From: Dehalococcoidia bacterium
GTDB lineage: Bacteria > Chloroflexota > Dehalococcoidia > Lucifugimonadales > UBA3495
DNA: 64,000 bases
Assembly (NCBI GenBank): GCA_022823505.1
Contig: JAJEIA010000098.1
Location: forward strand, 23,146-87,145
Reading direction: 5' to 3'
The notes below the pieces were generated by a model, which did not search any database, was not told the origin of the DNA, and saw nothing but the letters and a program-made list of their open reading frames with translations. The position numbers and the translations under genes are program-made. Each line of letters begins with the position of its first letter. Position 1 is the first letter of the stretch. Positions 55,124 through 63,263 of this stretch are shown piece by piece.

Positions 55124-55768
55124 ATGAGCAACCAATCCGAAGTGTTCTGGCAGGACTACGCGGTGTCGCGGTTTGACCGGACCGCGCTGCTCAATCAGGA
55201 GCCGTTGGTTCTGTGGTTCACCGGCCTGTCCGGCGCCGGCAAGACCACGCTGGCCAACTGCCTGGCCAAGCGCCTGTACGACTGCGGCTACGCCACCTAC
55301 GTGTTGGACGGCGACAATCTCCGCCACGGCCTGAACCGGGATCTGGACTTCAGCGTAGCGGCCCGCCACGAGAACGTGCGGCGCATGGCGGAGGTGGCCG
55401 GCCTGATGTACGACGCCGGCCTCATCACGCTGGCGGCCTGCATCTCTCCCTTCGAGGCGGAACGGGCCTTCGCCCGCAGCCTGGTACCAGTCGGTAAATT
55501 CATCGAGGTCTTCGTCGATACTCCGCTGGCGCTGTGCGAGCAACGGGACAACAAGGGCCTCTACCGCCGGGCCCGCGCCGGCGAGATCGTCAATTTCACC
55601 GGTATAGACTCCCCTTTCGAACGCCCCCAGGACCCGGAGATAATCATCAATACCACCGGCCGTTCGCCCACCGATTGCATCGAGACCATCATGGATTACC
55701 TGTCCTCGCACCGGCTAGTCTCGGTTACCGGACAGGACCGACGTGACGAAAACAGGCTCCAGGCGTGA
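55124..55768 (+). CDS. cysC: adenylylsulfate kinase
   Basis: A 214-residue kinase that phosphorylates APS to PAPS in sulfate activation. The P-loop is GLSGAGKTT (34-41), LDGDNLRHGLNRDLDFS binds APS, and ACISPFEAERAFAR contains the conserved Ser108 region. FIEVFVDTPLALCEQRDNKGLYRRARAGEI is typical. No sulfate adenylyltransferase gene is adjacent. The ATG at 55124 is preferred over a GTG three codons earlier. PAPS could supply a sulfotransferase. Confidence 0.94.
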   Translation: MSNQSEVFWQDYAVSRFDRTALLNQEPLVLWFTGLSGAGKTTLANCLAKRLYDCGYATYVLDGDNLRHGLNRDLDFSVAARHENVRRMAEVAGLMYDAGLITLAACISPFEAERAFARSLVPVGKFIEVFVDTPLALCEQRDNKGLYRRARAGEIVNFTGIDSPFERPQDPEIIINTTGRSPTDCIETIMDYLSSHRLVSVTGQDRRDENRLQA

Positions 55769-55833
55769 CGGAGGCGGCGCCGGGTCGAGGTTCGCCGCAG
55801 CCGGATTTACGCCCTGCCCGCACGCCAGGTCGA

Positions 55834-55863
55834 TTGGCAACACCCGACGTGCAACGGTATAAT
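55834..55863 (+). promoter_or_regulatory. predicted promoter of ilvE
   Basis: TTGGCA (55834-55839), 18-base spacer, TATAAT (55858-55863), 33 bases before the GTG start. Confidence 0.65.
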
Positions 55864-55896
55864 GCCTCGAATTCTTTGCTCAAAAGGGGGCATTAC

Positions 55897-56862
55897 GTGA
55901 CTACCAATGGCCAGGCTTCCTTCAATGCCGATCAACTGCAAGTGTTTTTCCGCGGGCAGTTTGTACCAGCCAATGAGGCCAGGGTAAGTGTAATGACCCA
56001 CGCCCTCCACTACGGGACGGGTGTATTTGAGGGTATCCGCGGCAACTGGAACGAAGAGCAGGGCGCGATCAATATCTTCCGTATGCGGGAACACTACGAG
56101 CGCCTGCTGGACGGATGTCGCATCCTCATGCTGGACATCCCCTACTCCGCCGATGAACTGTGCAACATCACCGTTGAATTGGTGGAACGCAACCGCCACG
56201 ATTCCGACATATACATCCGGCCGCTCGCCTATAAGAGCGAGGAGTTGGTGGCCAACCTCAAACTGCAGGAGTTGTCGTCGGACTTCACCCTGATCACCGT
56301 GCCTTTCGGGAACTACCTGGGCAGCGACCGGCTGCGCTGCTGCACTTCGTCTTGGCGTCGCGTTGACGACCCGATGATCCCGGCGCGCATCAAAGCCTGC
56401 GGCATCTACATCAACAGCATCCTCGCCAAGACCGAGGCCACTATCGCCGGCTTCGACGAAGCCATCCTGCTGAACCACGACGGCCATGTGTCCGAGGGCT
56501 CGGGCGAGAACATATTCATGGTCAAGAACGGCGTCGTCTACACTCCTCCCCTGGAGGACAACGTCCTGGGCGGCATCACCCGCGACACCATCATGCAACT
56601 CGCGGGCGCGGAGCTTGGGATAAACGTGCAGATGCGCACCATCGACCGCAGCGAGCTCTACCTCGCCGATGAGGTGTTCCTCAGCGGGACCGCGGCGCAT
56701 CTGACGCCGGTGGTCGAGCTGGACTGCCGCCCCATCGCCAACGGCGAGCCGGGACCGATCACGTCGGAGTTGCAGCGCATGTACTTCGACATCGTGGTCG
56801 GCAACAATCCGAAGTACCGTCACTGGTGCACCCAGGTAAGGCAGCCCGTAGCAGCCACCTGA
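55897..56862 (+). CDS. ilvE: branched-chain amino acid aminotransferase
   Basis: A 321-residue fold-type IV PLP enzyme. HALHYGTGVFEGIRGNW, YIRPLAYKSEELVANL, NSILAKTEATIAGFDEAI (Schiff-base Lys) and GHVSEGSGENIFMVKNG are conserved, and the C-terminal EVFLSGTAAHLTPV is typical. The GTG at 55897 with AAGGGGG seven bases upstream is the start; the frame extends to 55765 over the cysC end without homology. It makes valine, leucine and isoleucine. Confidence 0.94.
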   Translation: MTTNGQASFNADQLQVFFRGQFVPANEARVSVMTHALHYGTGVFEGIRGNWNEEQGAINIFRMREHYERLLDGCRILMLDIPYSADELCNITVELVERNRHDSDIYIRPLAYKSEELVANLKLQELSSDFTLITVPFGNYLGSDRLRCCTSSWRRVDDPMIPARIKACGIYINSILAKTEATIAGFDEAILLNHDGHVSEGSGENIFMVKNGVVYTPPLEDNVLGGITRDTIMQLAGAELGINVQMRTIDRSELYLADEVFLSGTAAHLTPVVELDCRPIANGEPGPITSELQRMYFDIVVGNNPKYRHWCTQVRQPVAAT

Positions 56863-56904
56863 CCATGCAATAAACGCGGGCGACGCGAGGTCGGAGGTCG
56901 TGCA

Positions 56905-57552
56905 ATGCTGTGGCTGTCCGGCGCAGCACTGGTTTTCGGCTATCTGGTGGGCAGCCTGCCTACAGCGTATCTGGCTGCCCGACGCGCAGCCCGCAGGGCC
57001 ACGGACATCCGTCAATTCGGTGACGGCAACGCCGGCGCCGGTAACGTGGGCCACGTCTACGGACGCCGGTGGGGCGTAGCCGTCGGCGTTGTCGATATCG
57101 CCAAGGGCGTTGCGCCGGTTTTCGCCTTGAATGTCCTGGTCGGCCTGGTTTCGACCGATCCGGCGGAGCGCGGCAGCCCGCTCCCGAACCTGTCCGGACC
57201 CGGAATGCTTGCCGGCGCTTCCGCCATGGCCGGCCACATCTGGCCAGTATGGCTCCGCTTCCGCGGCGGACGGGGTGCGGCAACCGCCCTGGGAGTGACG
57301 ACGGCTGTGCTGACCGGGCCGGTGCTGCTGATGGGGTTGCCTGCGCTGGTGATCCTGTGGACCACCCGCAGCACCACCATCACCCTCGCTTTCATCTACA
57401 TCGCGTCGATCATCATCGCAAAGGCGATCTTCGACATGTCCTGGTTGCCGGTCTGGTATTGCGTGGGGATATTCGTAACCGTGGGAGTGGTCCATTTCTG
57501 GACGCTGAAGTACCGGACAAATCCCTCAACCGAATCGGCGACCGTCGGTTAG
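56905..57552 (+). CDS. plsY: glycerol-3-phosphate acyltransferase, PlsY type
   Basis: A 215-residue polytopic membrane enzyme that acylates glycerol-3-phosphate using acyl-phosphate. The three PlsY signatures are present: GSLPTAYLAAR, GDGNAGAGNVGHVYG and GHIWPVWLRFRGGRGAATALG. Five hydrophobic helices are visible. GGAGG lies ten bases before the ATG. The C-terminus is less conserved than in typical PlsY, so a paralogue is possible. Confidence 0.88.
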   Translation: MLWLSGAALVFGYLVGSLPTAYLAARRAARRATDIRQFGDGNAGAGNVGHVYGRRWGVAVGVVDIAKGVAPVFALNVLVGLVSTDPAERGSPLPNLSGPGMLAGASAMAGHIWPVWLRFRGGRGAATALGVTTAVLTGPVLLMGLPALVILWTTRSTTITLAFIYIASIIIAKAIFDMSWLPVWYCVGIFVTVGVVHFWTLKYRTNPSTESATVG

Positions 57553-57622
57553 CCGCACTGCTCTTGGCGGGACGCCAATCCTGCCGGCAGCCATCGTCGT
57601 TACCGCTCCAGCCCGGCTCGTA

Positions 57623-58522
57623 TCAAGGTAAAACCGCCAGCATCGTTGTTCCGCCAACGATCATCGCGATGGCGATACCCTTGGCCGCCAGCGCCTGGGG
57701 TCGGAGCGACTCCTGCATCACCCCGAAAGTTCTCCAGCTCAGCAGCGTCCCCACCACGAACACGAACAGCGGGCGGGTCGCCAGTATGGCCGACGCCAGC
57801 GAGACCGGCCCGAGGCGGAACGACCAGACGAACAACACGATGGCCAACTGGGGCAGTAGACCCTCTCCGACCAGGAATGTCGTCAGGGCTGGCCCCGAGC
57901 GCAATCCGTTCCACAGCCGCCGCCAGTTACCCGGCCGTCCGAAAATCGCGAACGCGGGCACCATCCCCAGTTCCTGCATCCCGAACACCTCCCATGGCGT
58001 CAGGTCGGCCAGCACCAGTTTCGCCAGGAAGAACGAGAGGCCCAGGGTGACCGAGCTGCCCACCAGCGCGGTCAGTCCCGGGGTCAGCCTGAACAACCTT
58101 CTCCCGAGACCCTCTACGGAGACCAGGCCAGCGCCCACCACCACCAGCGCGATCGCCGCCCACTGGGGCGCGGAGATTGCCTCCCCCAAAATCGCCAACG
58201 CCAGCAGGGACACGAGGATTGGATTGGTCTGGCTCACGGCGACGGCGCGGGATGCCTCGCCCATCTTGAGCCCCAGGAACAGCAACAGCAGACCCGCTCC
58301 CAGGCTTACTCCCGACAGTAGCGCGATGATGACCGCGTGCGCCGGCGCGTCCACCGGCCAACCGACCACGGCGAGGACCAGCGCGGCGCAGGCCGACCGT
58401 GTGAGGATGGACCCCGCGCCCAGTGCCCCGACTCCTTCGAGGTAGTCGTCCAGCAGCCGCTTGTGGGCGATGTTCGCCAGGCCCAGCGAAGCGGCGCTGC
58501 AGATGGCCAGGATGATCCACAT
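57623..58522 (-). CDS. EamA/DMT-family transporter
   Basis: A 299-residue membrane protein with ten predicted helices in two homologous halves of the drug/metabolite transporter superfamily. SQTNPILVSLLALAILGEAISAPQWAAIALVVVGAGLVS and the C-terminal ATRPLFVFVVGTLLSWR represent the two EamA repeats. Substrate not inferable. ATG at 58520-58522. Confidence 0.85.
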   Translation of the reverse strand: MWIILAICSAASLGLANIAHKRLLDDYLEGVGALGAGSILTRSACAALVLAVVGWPVDAPAHAVIIALLSGVSLGAGLLLLFLGLKMGEASRAVAVSQTNPILVSLLALAILGEAISAPQWAAIALVVVGAGLVSVEGLGRRLFRLTPGLTALVGSSVTLGLSFFLAKLVLADLTPWEVFGMQELGMVPAFAIFGRPGNWRRLWNGLRSGPALTTFLVGEGLLPQLAIVLFVWSFRLGPVSLASAILATRPLFVFVVGTLLSWRTFGVMQESLRPQALAAKGIAIAMIVGGTTMLAVLP

Positions 58523-58649
58523 GGCTGATGCGATTGCCTTCCAATGGGATGCGGCCGCAGACGGTTAGCCCGGCGCCCGGCAAAACGCGGCGGCCGACGG
58601 CCCGCGCAGTATAACCCGTGCGGAATCAGGGTCGCCGTTGGCCCCCTGC

Positions 58650-58655
58650 TATAAT
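58650..58655 (+). promoter_or_regulatory. TATAAT -10 element for the arylsulfotransferase-like gene
   Basis: A perfect -10 hexamer in a GCTATAATC context, 32 bases before the ATG at 58688. Confidence 0.55.
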
Positions 58656-58687
58656 CGCGCCGGAATTGAAATTGCGGAGGAAAACCA

Positions 58688-59815
58688 ATGGGCTGGTCGA
58701 TTCACCATCCGGTCGGGCTGATCCACCACACTCCCGCGGCGTGCCAGCGGGGTTACACGCTGTTCTCTACGACTCGCGGTGGCAAGGATGCTTACCTCAT
58801 CGATATGGAGGGAAACGTCGTTCACCGGTGGCACTCCCCGGAGGGTATCCACTACTCCTATCTGCTGGACAACGGCAATCTGCTCTGCCGCACCATGCCC
58901 CCGGTGGATGCCGGTGGCGTCGAAACGGTCGGCGGCTCCTCAGCCAGCATCATTGAGTTGGACTGGGACAGCAACCTGGTGTGGGCCTACCGGGACAACA
59001 CGCTCCATCATGATTACGAGCGACTGCCTAACGGCAACACTCTGCTGCTCATGTGGGACCCCATTCCCACGGACCTGGTGGCCCAGGTCCAAGGTGGATT
59101 CGAGGTCGATTTCGCTCCGGGGATGCTCGGCGACGTGGTCCGCGAGGTCACGCCCGACGGCGCCACGGTGTGGGAGTGGCGGTCATGGGAGCACCTCGAC
59201 CCGTCCGAGGACGTGATCTGTCCGCTGGAGGCGCGGCGCGAATGGACCCACGGGAACTGCCTGAACGTCACGCCGGACGGCGATCTGTTGGTCAGCTACC
59301 GGCTCACCAGCACGGTCGGCATCGTCGACCGCAACACCGGAGCCTTCAAGTGGAAGTGGGGCCCCGGCGCAATTTACCACCAGCATCACCCCACCTGGCT
59401 GGACAACGGACGCGTCCTGATCTTCGATAACGGCGGACACCGTCGCGGCGCCAGCTTCTCCCGCATCGTCGAGGTGGACCCGGCCACCAACGAGATCCAT
59501 TGGGAGTACCAGGGAATGCCGGCCATTTCCTTCTACAGCTACAACATCAGCAGCGCCGAGCGGCAGCCCAACGGCAACACGCTGATCTGTGAGGGCGCGC
59601 CGGGCCGCATGTTCGAGGTCACTCCCCGAGGCGAGATCGTCTGGGAATACATCAACCCGTTCTTCATGTACACCGACGCAGCCGGTGGAAGCGGCGGCAT
59701 GGAGTACACCAACGCCACCTTCCGCTGCCACCGCTACAGCCCGGATCACCCGGCGCTGGCCGGCCGTGATCTGGACCCGAGGAGGCACGCGGCTTTGAAC
59801 CGGGTGCTGCGGTGA
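58688..59815 (+). CDS. arylsulfotransferase (ASST)-like beta-propeller protein
   Basis: A 375-residue protein with repeated beta-propeller blades: YLIDMEGNVVHRW, IIELDWDSNLVWAY, REVTPDGATVWEW and IVEVDPATNEIHWEY. The repeated HDYERLPNGNTLLL, NVTPDGDLLVSYR and ERQPNGNTLICEG are the ASST family pattern (aspartate/asparagine turns between strands). Catalytic histidines may be those in HHDYER, HQHHPTWL or GGHRRGA. Characterised ASST enzymes are exported, but this one has no signal peptide. A sulfotransferase or merely a propeller scaffold is possible. GGAGG lies upstream of the ATG. Confidence 0.83.
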   Translation: MGWSIHHPVGLIHHTPAACQRGYTLFSTTRGGKDAYLIDMEGNVVHRWHSPEGIHYSYLLDNGNLLCRTMPPVDAGGVETVGGSSASIIELDWDSNLVWAYRDNTLHHDYERLPNGNTLLLMWDPIPTDLVAQVQGGFEVDFAPGMLGDVVREVTPDGATVWEWRSWEHLDPSEDVICPLEARREWTHGNCLNVTPDGDLLVSYRLTSTVGIVDRNTGAFKWKWGPGAIYHQHHPTWLDNGRVLIFDNGGHRRGASFSRIVEVDPATNEIHWEYQGMPAISFYSYNISSAERQPNGNTLICEGAPGRMFEVTPRGEIVWEYINPFFMYTDAAGGSGGMEYTNATFRCHRYSPDHPALAGRDLDPRRHAALNRVLR

Positions 59816-59840
59816 TGCGGGGCGTTTGGCGTCGTCCCAA

Positions 59841-60500
59841 TTAGTCGGCGGCGTCCAACATATCCAGGAACTTGTGGACGTCGTCGAATGCCGGGCTATC
59901 CCACGGAATAATACCAGCATCGATCGCCTGGCCCGGTTGCAGGGTATGGTCGTCCGTGTTGGAAGCAAGAAAAGCGTGCAACCTGGCCTTGCGTTCGTGT
60001 TGGATGGATTGGCCCTGCGCCTTCAGGCATTCCATGTAGCTTTCAACGCAGGCCATCGCGGGCGAGTCTTGAACGGCTTCCAGACAGAGTGTTTCTAGGT
60101 CTCCCGGCGAGGCGTTGTCAGGCATGATATACACCGAAGATAAAATAACGGCCCCATCGAGTACTCCATTTGCAGATACCATCGGCTCGGCGGGAATAGG
60201 TAGCCCAGCCCGACGCAAAGAATCGGCAACGCTTTGGAACGCATGGTCATAATAATCATCGGCATCTCTCACTACGCCAATGATTCGGACGATATTGGTA
60301 GCCCTGATACGAGGAACGAGGATGTCCGTCAAAAAATCGCCTAATTGGTCCTTCCCGCCGAATTCGATGATCTGCACACCTTCGTCCCCCCGACGTTCGA
60401 TGATCCGGCGGAAAAAATGAATGTCGTCGTTCCCCTCGACCAGAAGCAACCGTGGCTGTCTTATTTCGAAGCTCGCAGCCAACCTGGGTAGGCTGACCAT
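59841..60500 (-). CDS. TOPRIM-fold (DUF3226-like) protein partnered with AAA15 ATPase
   Basis: A 219-residue protein. LLLVEGNDDIHFFRRI supplies the TOPRIM glutamate (Glu22), VVRDADDYYDHAF the DxD (Asp79/Asp81), and IEFGGKDQLGDFL links them. This is the layout of OLD-type nuclease domains and of DUF3226/DUF4435 proteins. Its ATG overlaps the ATPase stop as TGATG at 60498-60502, so the two are translationally coupled. By analogy with OLD-family and PARIS systems it could be the effector of an antiphage or stress module. Nuclease activity unproven. Confidence 0.75.
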   Translation of the reverse strand: MVSLPRLAASFEIRQPRLLLVEGNDDIHFFRRIIERRGDEGVQIIEFGGKDQLGDFLTDILVPRIRATNIVRIIGVVRDADDYYDHAFQSVADSLRRAGLPIPAEPMVSANGVLDGAVILSSVYIMPDNASPGDLETLCLEAVQDSPAMACVESYMECLKAQGQSIQHERKARLHAFLASNTDDHTLQPGQAIDAGIIPWDSPAFDDVHKFLDMLDAAD

Positions 60501-61636
60501 CAGCGCAACTCCCAGAAATATTCGATGTTGGTATTCAATGCCTTCTTCGTGTACGTCATTGCTCTTACCGGTTCGGAAGAACTTCGCCGGTACAGCTGAT
60601 GCAAGTGCAACTCGTCAGATTCCAATTCAGTGAAAGCGTTGTTAGCGGCTGCGATGCACTCGTAGCTATGGGTAGTGGCATAGACTTGGTCGTTGAATTC
60701 CCGGGACAGTCGATTTACTGCTTGCCACACGTCAACCAGTGCTGAGTGATGCAATCCGTTTTCAATCTCATCCACCATGATGGACCCGTCACCCACCTCC
60801 GCAAATGCCAACGTCAACTCGAGGAGCCGGGAAAATCCGCTTCCCATCAGAGCGATAGGAATAATCCTACCAGCTCCTACGTCCCCGTAAATTAGCGCGG
60901 AGCCTTCGGCACTCGGTACAGCCGTAAGACGGCGCAGACGGGGTTCGATCAAGCGCATGACGCCTTCTACATCACTGATGTAACCGGCGATTTCCGCTCG
61001 TCCGAACCTAGCGGCTAACTCAGGTGGTGCGATGCGCCCGAGCGATTGCATGAACACGCTGCTCTTTCGGTCAGCACTACTTAGTCCGCGCTCGGCACGC
61101 ACGGTGGGCACGTTGCCATCAAACTGGATACCAGGGGGAACGGGCAAATCGAAAGGCAAAGGGGTAAGCTCCACCCAAGCGCGGGAGGCAAATGTCTGCC
61201 CGGAATCGTCCTCATAATCGAACAAGATTTCGTGATCGGACATGTTGTCGGACGGAGACCTTCGGTTCTCCCCAGCAGCCGAGATGGCTGGAGTCAGGGT
61301 AGTTGTTCTGTCCGCGATGCGGCGGCGGGTAATGGTCAAAACGCCGGAGGTCGAACCACCATTGCGTGACCCAGCGAGTTTGACAGGCAGGTCGGTTTGG
61401 TAGTCCCTGAACAACTCAGAAAATAACTCTCCTGGTTCGCTGGTAGGCAAGCCTCGCCAAATATTGATCCTCTGAGCCAAATCAGGGGTATTTTGTCCGC
61501 TGTGCAACCATATCGCTTCCAACAACGCCGTCTTGCCGGCATTGTTTTGGCCCGTGATCAGGTTGACGCGGGCCAGTGGTTCTACCGTCAGTTTCTCGAA
61601 CAGACGGAAATTTTCGATGCTGAAGGAGGTGTACAT
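60500..61636 (-). CDS. AAA15/OLD-like ATPase
   Basis: A 378-residue ABC/SMC-type ATPase. FSIENFRLFEKLTVEPL and LITGQNNAGKTALLEAIW (Walker A) open the protein, and SIMVDEIENGLHHSAL is Walker B with the D-loop. VYATTHSYECI provides the H-switch histidine. It matches the AAA15 (OLD-like) class found in defence systems. The ATG at 61634-61636 is 14 bases after the CoA-transferase stop; the frame extends upstream but antisense-like. Codon use is less GC-biased than neighbours, hinting at horizontal origin. Confidence 0.8.
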   Translation of the reverse strand: MYTSFSIENFRLFEKLTVEPLARVNLITGQNNAGKTALLEAIWLHSGQNTPDLAQRINIWRGLPTSEPGELFSELFRDYQTDLPVKLAGSRNGGSTSGVLTITRRRIADRTTTLTPAISAAGENRRSPSDNMSDHEILFDYEDDSGQTFASRAWVELTPLPFDLPVPPGIQFDGNVPTVRAERGLSSADRKSSVFMQSLGRIAPPELAARFGRAEIAGYISDVEGVMRLIEPRLRRLTAVPSAEGSALIYGDVGAGRIIPIALMGSGFSRLLELTLAFAEVGDGSIMVDEIENGLHHSALVDVWQAVNRLSREFNDQVYATTHSYECIAAANNAFTELESDELHLHQLYRRSSSEPVRAMTYTKKALNTNIEYFWELR

Positions 61637-61650
61637 CGTTCGCTTTAGTG

Positions 61651-62340
61651 CTACTCCGGCCGCACCCGCATCTCCTGCAGGTCGTTGGCGATGATCAACT
61701 GCGCCTCCGTCTGCTCCTGGATGTCCTCGGGGGACCAGCCGGGGGCGTGTTCGCGCAGTACGAACCCGTCCTCGGTGATCTCGAACAGGCCCAAATCGGT
61801 GGCCAGCAGTTTGACCACGCCTGGCGCGGTGATGGGCAGATTGCACTGCTTCAGCACGCGAGGCGCGCCGTTGCGCTGGTTATGCTCCATGGCGATGAAA
61901 ACGCGCTTGGCGCAGGCGGCCAGATCCATGGCGCCGCCGATGCCGCCGCCCTTGCGCACCGGAATGCGCCAGTTGGCGAAGTCGCCGTTCTCCGACACTT
62001 CGTAGGCGCCCATCACCGTCACGTCCACCATGCCCTTTCGTATGATCCCGAAAGAATCGGCGTGATGCACGATGGCCATGCCGGGCAACGCAACCACGTT
62101 CTGGCCGCCGGCGTTGACCAGGTGTCTGTCCTCTTCCCCGGCCGGAGCCAGCGGACCGAATCCGATCACCCCGTTTTCAGAGTGAAAAATGATCTCCTTG
62201 TCCGGCTCGCACTCCAGGTAATTGGAGCAAAGGGTTGGCATACCCACGCCCAGGTTCACGATCCATCCGTCCTGGAACTCCATGGCGAGTCGGTCGCACA
62301 TGGTCTGCCTGGAGAGGCGGGGCTTGTCCGCGGTAGTCAT
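61651..62340 (-). CDS. scoB: 3-oxoacid CoA-transferase, subunit B
   Basis: A 229-residue CoA-transferase subunit B. SENGVIGFGP contains the catalytic Glu that forms the acyl-CoA thioester; VNLGVGMPTLCSNYL and GGAMDLAACAKRVFIAMEHN are typical of succinyl-CoA:3-oxoacid (SCOT) or acetoacetate-type enzymes. It is downstream of subunit A by 67 bases on the same strand. The dicarboxylate or acetate donor cannot be told from sequence. Confidence 0.92.
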   Translation of the reverse strand: MTTADKPRLSRQTMCDRLAMEFQDGWIVNLGVGMPTLCSNYLECEPDKEIIFHSENGVIGFGPLAPAGEEDRHLVNAGGQNVVALPGMAIVHHADSFGIIRKGMVDVTVMGAYEVSENGDFANWRIPVRKGGGIGGAMDLAACAKRVFIAMEHNQRNGAPRVLKQCNLPITAPGVVKLLATDLGLFEITEDGFVLREHAPGWSPEDIQEQTEAQLIIANDLQEMRVRPE

Positions 62341-62407
62341 CGTCCTACTCCTTGTGTTCTCTATAACGTACCCGATGCGGCGCTGATCTCGGTCTGAATC
62401 GGCGACC

Positions 62408-63106
62408 TCAGTCCCAAATCCCGTCCTCTGGGATCTTCACCAAGCGGTCCACGTAGATTCCCGGGACGTGAACGCAGTCCGGGTCGATCTCCCCGGGTTC
62501 GACGATGCTGTCCTCGACCTCGACCACGGTGATGTCGGCGGCCATGGCCATTACGGGATTGAAGTTGCGCTGGGTGAGGCGGAACTGTAGGTTGCCGAAG
62601 GTGTCGGCTCGGTACGCGCGGATGAGGGCGAAGTCGGCCGGCAACGGATACTCCAGCACGTAGGTGCGCCCGTTGATTTCCCGGTGCTCCTTGCCTTCGG
62701 CCAGTTCAGTACCAACGCTGGCCGGCGTGTAGAACGCGCCGATGCCGGCCGCGGCGGCCCGCATGCGCTCGGCCAGCGTCCCTTGGGGCACCAGTTCGGC
62801 GTCCAGTTCGTCGTCGTTGTACATTTGGACGAAGGGGGTGATCTGTGACGGGTGCGTCGGCGCGGTGAACGCGCAGATCATCTTCTTGACCTGACGAGCT
62901 TCGATCAGCGTGCCGACGTCCACGCGGTCGTCCAGTGAACCTGCGTTGTTGGAAATGCCGGTGAGATCCTTGACCCCCAGCCGATTCACCGCGGCCAGAA
63001 GGTTGCGGGCCAGACCGACGTTGCCGAAGCCGGGAGACATGAAGGTCATGCCGTCTTTCATGTCGGCAACGGCGGAGTCGAAATCGGGGAAAACCTTGTT
63101 CTTCAT
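62408..63106 (-). CDS. scoA: 3-oxoacid CoA-transferase, subunit A
   Basis: A 232-residue partner subunit. MKNKVFPDFDSAVADMKDG begins the protein; the GFGNVGLARNLLAAVNRLGVKDLTG stretch, an FTAPTHPSQITPFV segment, ELVPQGTLAERMRAAAAGIGAFYTPASVGT and PLPADFALIRAYRADTFGNLQFR are signature CoA-transferase I motifs. Together with subunit B it moves CoA between 3-oxoacids and other acids, for ketone or fatty-acid use. Confidence 0.93.
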   Translation of the reverse strand: MKNKVFPDFDSAVADMKDGMTFMSPGFGNVGLARNLLAAVNRLGVKDLTGISNNAGSLDDRVDVGTLIEARQVKKMICAFTAPTHPSQITPFVQMYNDDELDAELVPQGTLAERMRAAAAGIGAFYTPASVGTELAEGKEHREINGRTYVLEYPLPADFALIRAYRADTFGNLQFRLTQRNFNPVMAMAADITVVEVEDSIVEPGEIDPDCVHVPGIYVDRLVKIPEDGIWD

Positions 63107-63263
63107 CGAGGTGGGCTCCCATTCCTGGTGTCGCCGCCACTAGCCTGCGGCGATGCCGTCGCCGCCGATGGCGCGACGGATGCGGCCATTATACAAGCAA
63201 CATAACCGCTGGCAACGCGCCGGACCCCGGAGACTGCTGCCGACGTGTGAGTTACGGCGGTGG

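Noticed and set aside
59841..61636. Direct label as a PARIS defence system
   Set aside because: The TOPRIM partner does not clearly match DUF4435, so only a looser OLD-like module is claimed.
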